Assembly: GCA_020024515.1 (NCBI GenBank)
Contig: JAHHTR010000084.1
Span: 1 to 9,187, forward strand
Origin: Angelakisella sp.
Lineage (GTDB): Bacteria; Bacillota; Clostridia; Oscillospirales; Ruminococcaceae
Reading direction: 5' to 3'
DNA length: 9,187 bases
Each line of letters opens with the position of its first letter. Position 1 is the first letter of the stretch. Below the pieces are notes generated by a model. It saw only the letters and a list, made by a program, of their open reading frames with translations. It did no database searches and had not been told where the DNA came from. The position numbers and the translations under genes are program-made. Shown here piece by piece: positions 1 to 5,819 of the stretch.

Positions 1-16
1 AAATCATGCTTTTTTT
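1..16 (+). terminator. Possible 3' half of an upstream terminator, cut by the window edge
   Basis: The window opens with AAATCATGC followed directly by seven T. This looks like the 3' arm and U-tract of an intrinsic terminator whose 5' arm (expected GCATGATTT or similar) would lie just outside the window. It would end a gene upstream of cheA and make cheA the first gene of its transcript. The missing arm cannot be seen, so this is only a suggestion. Confidence 0.25.
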
Positions 17-43
17 ATATTATCAAAAATTTTTTTGGGGTAG

Positions 44-52
44 TGGTATTAT
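44..52 (+). promoter_or_regulatory. Candidate extended -10 promoter for the che operon
   Basis: TGGTATTAT fits the extended -10 pattern TG-N-TATAAT with one mismatch. It lies 36 bases before the cheA start, giving a short leader. I see no good -35 box 16-18 bases upstream, where the sequence is mostly A and T runs, and no clear SigD/FliA motility promoter. The call rests on the extended -10 and the position alone. Confidence 0.33.
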
Positions 53-87
53 AAAAAAGTAAATAATCAAATTTAGTAGGTGATAAA

Positions 88-2217
88 ATGAGTTATATTG
101 ACGCTAGTATGGAACCAATGATAGGTACATACGTTTTGGACACTAGTACCCTTTTAGATGAGCTTGATGAAATATTATTGGAAGGTGAAAAGCAACACAA
201 TATTTCATCAGAAAATATAAATGAAATATTTCGTATAATGCATACTATTAAGGGTTCATCTGCAATGATGGGAATAGAAACTGTTTCTACACTTGCACAT
301 CGTGTAGAGGATCTTTTCTTTATTATTCGTGAACATAATGAAGTAATGGATAGAGACAATTCAGTTTTATTTGATTTACTTTTTAAAGCATCGGATTTCT
401 TTAAGTCAGAAGTAGAACTTTTGCAAGAGGATAGCGAAAGCTATTATCCCGCAGATTCTTCTAATTTAATAGAAGCGATTGCTGAACAAATTGATGAAGT
501 AAACGCATTTGTAAATGGCACACCAATAGAGAAAAAGACAGAAAGTACACCACAACAATCTGTGGTTGCAAATACAGTAAGCGAAACTGTCGAAGAAGAA
601 AATATTGTTGATTCAATAGATGATACTCTTTATAAAATACGTGTATTTTTTGAAGATGGTTGCCAAATGGAAAATATACGTGCATTTATGTTGATATCAA
701 AATTACAAGAAGCTTGTGATTATATTGAGTCTATTCCTGAAAATCCTGAAAGCAATTCCGCTTGTTCAAGTGAGATAGCAACAAATGGTTTGCTTATTAA
801 ACTAAAAACAACATTACCAATAGATGACATTTACAGTATTATAGAAAATTCTGTAAGCATGAAATCATACGAAGTGGAAGATGATGCAAAACCTAATGTT
901 TCAAATCCTGCTGAGGAAAAACCAAAAGAGACTGTAAAAGAAGAAAAACCTGCGCAAGCGAAACCGGAAGCTCCCAAAAAACCGGAGCAACCAAAGGCTG
1001 AGTCACAAAATAATGCGAACAAAATGCAATCATCAGCAGGAAAACAAAGTCTTATAAGTGTAAATCAATCTAAACTTGATTTATTGATGGATATAATGGG
1101 TGAAATAGTAATCAATGAAGCTATGGTTACAAATAGCCCTGATTTAAAAGGTCTACAACTGGATAATTTTAATAAATCTGCACGTCAATTACGTAAACTT
1201 ACTGATCAACTGCAAGATGTAGTAATGTCTATACGAATGGTGCCAATTAATGGTGTGTTCCAAAAAATGAACCGTATAGTACGAGATATGAACAAAAAGC
1301 TTGGTAAAGAAGTAGAACTTGTAACTATCGGTGGAGATACAGAAGTAGATAAAACAATAAATGATGCGCTTGGTGATCCATTTATGCATATGATAAGAAA
1401 TGCTATGGACCACGCAATAGAGCTACCGGAAGAACGTTTGGCTCAGGGTAAAGATGAGAAAGGTACAATAACACTATCTGCACAAAATATCGGTGGTGAG
1501 ATAGTTATTATACTAAAGGATGACGGTTGCGGACTGAATCGTGAAAAAATACTTGCAAAAGCTGAGAAAAACGGACTATTGACAAAGGCAAAAGCCGAAT
1601 ATACAGACAAAGAAGTATTTGGAATGATAATGCTTCCCGGATTTTCAACCAACGAGACAGTAACCGAGTTTTCGGGACGTGGTGTTGGTATGGACGTTGT
1701 TCGTCAAAATCTTGAAAAGGTAAGTGGTTCTATATCTGTTGATTCAGTGGTTGGGGAAGGAACAACATTTACTATAAAAATACCACTGACATTGGCAATA
1801 GTTGCAGGTATGACAATTTCAGTTTATGATGAGATCTTCACAGTTCCCATAACTTCTATCCGTCAAACATTTAAACTTTCGGAAGATATAAAAGTAATAA
1901 CAGATACAAGTGGCAGAGAAGTTATTATGTTGCGTGGTGAATGTTACCCTATTATCCGTCTGCATGAATTGTTTAATGTGGAAAACGGTGAAACAGATTT
2001 GTCAAAGGGTATATTCTTGTTAATAGAAAATAGTGGAAGTGCAGCTTGTATTTTTGCCGATGAACTTCTTGGTGAACAAAAAGTAGTTGTAAAACCTTTC
2101 CCAACATATCTAAATAAATATAACATTAAGAGTATAGGTCTTACAGGTTGTACAATTATGGGTGATGGAAGTATCAGCTTAATTTTGGATATTGACAATT
2201 TGTTGGGTAAACACTGA
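88..2217 (+). CDS. cheA: Chemotaxis histidine kinase CheA
   Basis: CheA autophosphorylates on His in response to chemoreceptors and passes the phosphate to CheY and CheB; it works in the cytoplasm at the receptor array. The 709 residues show the full P1-P5 order. P1 (Hpt, about 1-120) has the phospho-accepting His52 in HTIKGSSAMMG. P2 (about 180-262) is the response-regulator docking domain. A flexible Pro/Lys/Glu-rich linker spans about 265-320. P3 dimerisation is about 322-390. The P4 ATPase (about 390-565) has an N box (H434, N438, D441, H442), a G1 box DDGCG (478-482) and a G2 box GRGVGMD (530-536). P5, the CheW-like domain, is about 573-705. All catalytic boxes look intact and length is normal for the family. 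The ATG follows AGTAGGTG at 75-82 with a 5-base gap. It is the first gene of the cheA-W-R-B cluster and lies 16 bases ahead of cheW. P2 implies a CheY encoded elsewhere. Confidence 0.98.
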   Translation: MSYIDASMEPMIGTYVLDTSTLLDELDEILLEGEKQHNISSENINEIFRIMHTIKGSSAMMGIETVSTLAHRVEDLFFIIREHNEVMDRDNSVLFDLLFKASDFFKSEVELLQEDSESYYPADSSNLIEAIAEQIDEVNAFVNGTPIEKKTESTPQQSVVANTVSETVEEENIVDSIDDTLYKIRVFFEDGCQMENIRAFMLISKLQEACDYIESIPENPESNSACSSEIATNGLLIKLKTTLPIDDIYSIIENSVSMKSYEVEDDAKPNVSNPAEEKPKETVKEEKPAQAKPEAPKKPEQPKAESQNNANKMQSSAGKQSLISVNQSKLDLLMDIMGEIVINEAMVTNSPDLKGLQLDNFNKSARQLRKLTDQLQDVVMSIRMVPINGVFQKMNRIVRDMNKKLGKEVELVTIGGDTEVDKTINDALGDPFMHMIRNAMDHAIELPEERLAQGKDEKGTITLSAQNIGGEIVIILKDDGCGLNREKILAKAEKNGLLTKAKAEYTDKEVFGMIMLPGFSTNETVTEFSGRGVGMDVVRQNLEKVSGSISVDSVVGEGTTFTIKIPLTLAIVAGMTISVYDEIFTVPITSIRQTFKLSEDIKVITDTSGREVIMLRGECYPIIRLHELFNVENGETDLSKGIFLLIENSGSAACIFADELLGEQKVVVKPFPTYLNKYNIKSIGLTGCTIMGDGSISLILDIDNLLGKH

Positions 2218-2220
2218 TTA

Positions 2221-2227
2221 AGGGGGG
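2221..2227 (+). promoter_or_regulatory. Ribosome binding site of cheW with a six-G run
   Basis: AGGGGGG lies 6 bases before the cheW ATG at 2234. This fixes that start over the in-frame ATG at 2246. The six-G run is unusual in such AT-rich DNA and recurs before cheR as the same 9-mer, AGGGGGGAA. Confidence 0.75.
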
Positions 2228-2233
2228 AATAAT

Positions 2234-2710
2234 ATGGAAGAAGTAATGACTAACTTTGATGAAAAAACTGATGACCTTATGGGTTCATCACTTACATTTA
2301 TGATAGGTGAAAAATATTACGGTATACAACTTTCGTACGTAAATGAAATAATAAATATGCAAAAAATTACACGTGTTCCGGGATTGCCTAGCCATATAAG
2401 AGGTATTATAAACTTGCGTGGTAGAATAATGCCTGTAATAGAGGCACGTACAAAACTGGGACTTCCTGTAATTGAATATACAGAGAGAACTTGTATAATA
2501 GAGATAAACTATCAAGATACAGTTGTTTGTTTAATTGTTGACAGTGTTGCTGATGTTGTGGATTTGGATCAAATTTCAGTTTCGGAATTCCCTAACACTG
2601 TATCTAATCAAGATACACAATATGTAACAAATGTGTCAAAAGTCGGAGAAAGAATAATAATGAATATTGACCTTGAAAAATTTTTGACAGACGCTAATAT
2701 CAAAAAGTAA
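2234..2710 (+). CDS. cheW: Chemotaxis coupling protein CheW
   Basis: CheW is the scaffold that couples chemoreceptors to CheA, through the receptor tip and the P5 domain of CheA. The 158 residues make up one CheW domain (about 17-152), a usual length for a stand-alone CheW. The best signature is the stretch RVPGLPSHIRGIINLRGRIM around residues 47-66. It contains the N60-L-R-G63 element, including an Arg (R62) at the place of the conserved receptor/CheA-contact Arg. No receiver domain follows, so this is CheW rather than CheV. It sits 16 bases after cheA with its own strong Shine-Dalgarno site and is surely co-transcribed with it. A 93-base gap with a hairpin separates it from cheR. Confidence 0.96.
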   Translation: MEEVMTNFDEKTDDLMGSSLTFMIGEKYYGIQLSYVNEIINMQKITRVPGLPSHIRGIINLRGRIMPVIEARTKLGLPVIEYTERTCIIEINYQDTVVCLIVDSVADVVDLDQISVSEFPNTVSNQDTQYVTNVSKVGERIIMNIDLEKFLTDANIKK

Positions 2711-2719
2711 ATTAGAAAA

Positions 2720-2761
2720 AAAGTGTTGTATGTGTTTCGTAAAAAAATAATACAACACTTT
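2720..2761 (+). terminator. Intercistronic hairpin between cheW and cheR, possible partial terminator
   Basis: AAAGTGTTGTAT (2720-2731) and ATACAACACTTT (2750-2761) are perfect 12-base inverted arms with an 18-base loop. The 3' arm runs into TTTGATTTTT and an A-run precedes the 5' arm, so it resembles a weak intrinsic terminator that could work on either strand. The stem is AT-rich (three G-C pairs) and the loop is large, so full termination is unlikely. It may lower read-through into cheR-cheB or protect the 3' end of a cheA-cheW mRNA. The repeat is certain; the function is inferred. Confidence 0.5.
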
Positions 2762-2786
2762 GATTTTTATATTAAAATACATTTGT

Positions 2787-2807
2787 AGGGGGGAAAAAGT
2801 GTTTTGA
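2787..2807 (+). promoter_or_regulatory. cheR translation start region: G-rich RBS, mini-ORF and TTG start
   Basis: AGGGGGG at 2787-2793 is followed by GTG (2799-2801), TTT and TGA (2805-2807). The TGA overlaps the TTG start of cheR at 2804-2806. The gap from the G-run to GTG is 5 bases, close to the 6 bases seen for cheW, whereas the gap to TTG is 10 bases. The layout would allow initiation at GTG, termination two codons later and re-initiation at TTG. Direct initiation at TTG with a long spacer is the simpler reading. Confidence 0.45.
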
Positions 2808-3619
2808 TAAAATTAACAGATAAAGAATTTGAGACACTTGTAAAGTTTGTATATGACAGATACGGTATCAATTTGGCAAAAAAACGTGTTTTAATAGAAG
2901 GTAGACTGTCAAATACTTTAATTGAAAAAGGGATGACTCATTTTAGTCAATATATGGACTTGTTATTTAATGACAAGACAGGTAATGAGGTCACAACCTT
3001 TTTGAATAAGATAACAACAAATCATACATATTTTTTAAGAGAATATGAGCATTTTGATTATATGCAAAAGAAAGTTTTGCCTTTCTTTGAAGAAAAGTTT
3101 AAAAACACACGTGATGTAAGAATATGGAGTGCCGCATGTTCATCTGGACAAGAACCATATACTATTGCAATGGTGATAGATGAATACTTTGGTTCAAGAA
3201 AATCACAGTGGGATACAACTATTCTTGCAACAGATATCTCAATGAGAGCACTGGATAAAGCAAAAAAAGGTATCTACACAGAGGAAGAAATAAAAGATAT
3301 TCCAAAACACTGGGTGGGTAAATATCTTATAGATAAAAAAGACGGAACTTTTGAGATTTGTCCAAAAATCAAAAAAGAAGTTGTTTTCCGTACAGGAAAC
3401 TTAATGGAGCCATTTAGCGTAAAAAAACCGTTCGATTTAATTTTTTGCAGAAATGTCATGATATATTTTGATGCACCTACAAAAGAAAAATTAATAAATA
3501 AGTTCTATGATGTAACAGCAAAAGATGGATTTTTATTTATAGGACATTCGGAGGTTATAAATAAAGAAACAACAAAATATACGTATTTACAGCCGGCAAT
3601 CTATCAAAGAAGGAGCTGA
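2804..3619 (+). CDS. cheR: Chemoreceptor glutamate methyltransferase CheR
   Basis: CheR transfers methyl groups from S-adenosylmethionine to glutamates of chemoreceptors, giving adaptation together with CheB. The 271 residues match the usual CheR size. The N-terminal helical domain (about 1-75) leads into the signature NHTYFLRE (73-80). The SAM-binding domain follows, with SAACSSGQEPYT (109-120), the acidic ATDIS motif at the next strand, FCRNVMIYF (214-222) and the late GHSE. No TPR or other C-terminal domain is present. The start is TTG at 2804: no in-frame ATG or GTG precedes it, and the first in-frame ATG (in KGMTHF) would cut into the domain. It follows cheW after 93 bases that hold a hairpin, and ends 5 bases before cheB, so cheR and cheB are probably translationally coupled. 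Confidence 0.96.
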   Translation: MIKLTDKEFETLVKFVYDRYGINLAKKRVLIEGRLSNTLIEKGMTHFSQYMDLLFNDKTGNEVTTFLNKITTNHTYFLREYEHFDYMQKKVLPFFEEKFKNTRDVRIWSAACSSGQEPYTIAMVIDEYFGSRKSQWDTTILATDISMRALDKAKKGIYTEEEIKDIPKHWVGKYLIDKKDGTFEICPKIKKEVVFRTGNLMEPFSVKKPFDLIFCRNVMIYFDAPTKEKLINKFYDVTAKDGFLFIGHSEVINKETTKYTYLQPAIYQRRS

Positions 3620-3624
3620 GATAA

Positions 3625-4701
3625 ATGAGTTTGTTAAAAAAGACGAAAGTTTTGATTGTTGATGATTCTTTACTTTTTCGTGAAACTTTGAAAAAACGTC
3701 TTTCAGAAGAAAGTAATATAGACGTAATTGGTGTGGCAGTAGATAGTTTTGATGCTTATGAGAAAATTAAGCAATTAAAACCTGATGTGGTTACATTAGA
3801 CGTAGAAATGCCAAAATTAAACGGTATAGATTTTTTAAAGAAACTTATGCCTATGTGTCCCGTTCCTGTTGTTGTAGTAAGTTCTTTACCGATAAATGCA
3901 TTGGAAGCATTGCAGGCAGGTGCTGTTGATTTTGTAAGAAAACCATTAATAAAATCTCCAAATGATTTTAATATGTTTTTTAATGAATTACTGGGAAAAA
4001 TAAAAATAGCATCTATTGCAAAAGTAAGACAAGCTTCTGTTGGTATTTTGAGAACAATAGGGAAAGAAGATACGACAAAAGAACCGTCTAAACCAAAAGT
4101 AAGACCTATTTTCAATAAACCAATAATGGCATCAAACAAGACAGTAATAGCAATAGGTGCGTCAACAGGTGGTACGGAGGCAATTTTGGAAGTTGTAAGA
4201 GATTTGCCACCGACTACTCCGGGTATTGTAATAGTTCAGCATATGCCCGCAGGTTTTACAAAAATGTATAGTGAAAGACTGAATAAAATTTGTAAAATGA
4301 ATGTAAAAGAGGCAGAAGACGGTGACAGAGTAACTCAGGGTAACATTATTATAGGTGCGGGAGAGTATCATTTAAGACTTATGCAAGATGCCAAAGGTTA
4401 CTATGTAAGCAGTAAACGTGGAGAAAAAGTCAGTGGTCACTGTCCGTCGGTTGATGTTCTTTTTGATTCTGTTGCAGATACAGCGGGTAAAAATGCCTAT
4501 GGTATAATATTAACAGGTATGGGTGCAGATGGTGCAAAAGGTATGCTGAAAATGAGACAAAAAGGTGCTTATACAATAGGACAAGACAAGGAAACTTGTG
4601 TAGTTTACGGTATGCCAATGGTTGCATTTAATAATGGTGGTGTGGCTAAACAACTTCCACTGGAAAATATAGCAGAACATTTATTAAGCGTTATAGTATA
4701 A
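3625..4701 (+). CDS. cheB: Chemoreceptor methylesterase/deamidase CheB
   Basis: CheB removes methyl groups from receptor glutamyl esters (and in many bacteria deamidates glutamines), and is activated by phosphate from CheA. The 358 residues show a receiver domain (about 7-122) with acidic pair D13/D14, phospho-acceptor D59, S86/S87 and K106. A linker (about 125-170) is followed by the catalytic domain (about 172-355). The expected triad is visible: S180 in GASTGG, H206 in QHMPAGFT and D302 in TGMGADG. Length and order are those of normal CheB. The Shine-Dalgarno AAGGAG (3610-3615) lies inside the end of cheR, 9 bases before the ATG; the 5-base gap suggests coupled translation. It is the last gene of the operon and is followed by a strong terminator. 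Confidence 0.98.
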   Translation: MSLLKKTKVLIVDDSLLFRETLKKRLSEESNIDVIGVAVDSFDAYEKIKQLKPDVVTLDVEMPKLNGIDFLKKLMPMCPVPVVVVSSLPINALEALQAGAVDFVRKPLIKSPNDFNMFFNELLGKIKIASIAKVRQASVGILRTIGKEDTTKEPSKPKVRPIFNKPIMASNKTVIAIGASTGGTEAILEVVRDLPPTTPGIVIVQHMPAGFTKMYSERLNKICKMNVKEAEDGDRVTQGNIIIGAGEYHLRLMQDAKGYYVSSKRGEKVSGHCPSVDVLFDSVADTAGKNAYGIILTGMGADGAKGMLKMRQKGAYTIGQDKETCVVYGMPMVAFNNGGVAKQLPLENIAEHLLSVIV

Positions 4702-4713
4702 TAATAAAAATGG

Positions 4714-4757
4714 CTAAGTCTTTCTATCTTATAAATAGTAAGACTTAGTTTTTTTTT
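4714..4757 (+). terminator. Intrinsic terminator of the cheA-W-R-B operon
   Basis: CTAAGTCTT (4714-4722) pairs perfectly with AAGACTTAG (4740-4748). After one T-T mismatch, CTAT (4724-4727) pairs with ATAG (4735-4738) around a 7-base loop. Nine T follow directly (4749-4757). It begins 13 bases after the cheB stop. This is a textbook Rho-independent terminator and marks the operon end. Confidence 0.9.
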
Positions 4758-4794
4758 GTTGAAAATATTTTAAGTAAATATAATTCCAAAATGG

Positions 4795-4823
4795 TGGAAA
4801 AGAATTTTATTTTGTGATATAAT
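4795..4823 (+). promoter_or_regulatory. Sigma-A-type promoter for the membrane protein / carboxypeptidase genes
   Basis: TGGAAA (4795-4800, four of six matches to TTGACA), a 17-base spacer and a perfect TATAAT (4818-4823) preceded by TG at 4815-4816 make a good extended -10 promoter. Transcription would start near 4830, giving a leader of about 90 AT-rich bases before the ATG at 4919. I see no riboswitch or strong fold in that leader. A short inverted repeat, TTCCA (4784-4788) / TGGAA (4795-4799), overlaps the -35 box and could be an operator or chance. Confidence 0.72.
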
Positions 4824-4918
4824 TAATTTGTCGTGTAAATATATATTTTGGGAATAAGTTTTTTGAGGATTTAAATATATTATGTTTAGGATTAATTATT
4901 ATAAAGGAAAAAGAGAAA

Positions 4919-5734
4919 ATGCAAGAAATGAAAGATGAAATACCACCGGTAAAACGAGTTAATCGAAGAAATAATACAAGCATAGTAAGTGTATTGTTTT
5001 ATTTTTGTTATTTACTTTTGGTAATTGTGTGTATTGTTGCTGCAACTGTTTCGTGGGATAAGTATTCATTAAAAGAAAACCCAATGACATATAAGATAGG
5101 AACTGTTTCAATACCGTCACTGTCTACTGTAAATAAAGATGTAAGATTTTTGTTAAATAAAGGTACAATAGGTGGAGATGGTCTTTATTTGGGTTTAAAA
5201 TATGAGTATAAAAATATAGAAAATTCAACAACTACTTTAACAGATGATATAAAAATATATATTGATCTTTTAAAGTCAGATTATGGTGCTGAATTACTTG
5301 AAATTTCTAATGATAAAAACAGTGTAAAACTGCAAATGCCAACAAAAACAGATGACAAGAAGATAGAAATGACAATATCTTTTAATGATGGAAAATATTT
5401 TGTGGATTTACAGGAAGTACTGATGAAAATAGATAAACCAATAGTGGAAGAACCTAAAAACAAAATATCAGAAGAACAAGCGAAAGAAATACTACTCTCT
5501 TTAACAAAAAAAGAGACAAATTTCAGAGCTGAAATCAGTGTTTATACTGTTGAACTATTGCCTGAACCTGTCATAATTGATGGCTGGAAATATTATGTTT
5601 TTGATGTTATTGCGGATTATTCAGCAACAAGAAAAGAACATAGAGGTACTTTTTATGTTTCGTGTGATGACGGTATGATACTTAGATACAATAAAGATAC
5701 AGGTGGAACATCTTTTGTAAAGGAAGGTTTATAA
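4919..5734 (+). CDS. Unrecognised membrane-anchored extracytoplasmic protein
   Basis: I do not recognise a named family with certainty. The 271 residues begin with a short basic cytoplasmic end (KRVNRR near 12-17), then one hydrophobic segment (about 22-44). The remainder should be outside the cell as an uncleaved signal anchor. A middle part (about 55-170) is mixed alpha/beta. A C-terminal part (about 182-265) opens with ISEEQAKEIL, then has GWKYYVFDV and GTFYVSCDDGMILRYN. This shape (helix, then strands ending in a residue pair that leads into a 'dG.i.rYn' strand) recalls PepSY/YpeB-like modules, but that is inference. No catalytic motif is evident. The ATG has a modest AAAGG site 11 bases upstream. 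It is first in its transcript and the carboxypeptidase gene follows after 85 bases without a visible terminator, so a role at the cell envelope is plausible. Confidence 0.85.
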   Translation: MQEMKDEIPPVKRVNRRNNTSIVSVLFYFCYLLLVIVCIVAATVSWDKYSLKENPMTYKIGTVSIPSLSTVNKDVRFLLNKGTIGGDGLYLGLKYEYKNIENSTTTLTDDIKIYIDLLKSDYGAELLEISNDKNSVKLQMPTKTDDKKIEMTISFNDGKYFVDLQEVLMKIDKPIVEEPKNKISEEQAKEILLSLTKKETNFRAEISVYTVELLPEPVIIDGWKYYVFDVIADYSATRKEHRGTFYVSCDDGMILRYNKDTGGTSFVKEGL

Positions 5735-5758
5735 TTTTATATATTAAGGGAACATCAT

Positions 5759-5783
5759 ACAATTAATATTTATATGTAATTGT
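5759..5783. repeat. Small inverted repeat between the membrane protein and carboxypeptidase genes
   Basis: ACAATTA (5759-5765) and TAATTGT (5777-5783) form a perfect 7-base inverted repeat with an 11-base AT loop. No T-run follows, so it is not a terminator. It could be an operator half-site pair; chance is also reasonable in AT-rich DNA. Confidence 0.3.
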
Positions 5784-5793
5784 GCGGTATTAC

Positions 5794-5810
5794 TTGAGAA
5801 AATTTTTCAA
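5794..5810. promoter_or_regulatory. 17-bp near-perfect palindrome just upstream of the carboxypeptidase start
   Basis: TTGAGAAAATTTTTCAA is symmetric around A5802 except for one pair (G5798/T5806). It ends 9 bases before the ATG, where a Shine-Dalgarno site would be expected and none is seen. The symmetry suits a dimeric repressor site. TTGAGA (5794-5799) also makes a -35/-10 pair with TATTAT (5816-5821), but that promoter would start transcription inside the gene, so it is probably not used for this start. Confidence 0.35.
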
Positions 5811-5819
5811 AGATGTATT

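Noticed and set aside
4430..4441. CAGTG-GT-CACTG inverted repeat inside cheB
   Set aside because: Five-base arms are within chance expectation and the site is inside well-conserved coding sequence.
5520..5535. Short palindrome-like ATTTCAG-AG-CTGAAAT inside the membrane protein gene
   Set aside because: Seven-base arms are expected by chance in a window of this size, and no context supports a function.
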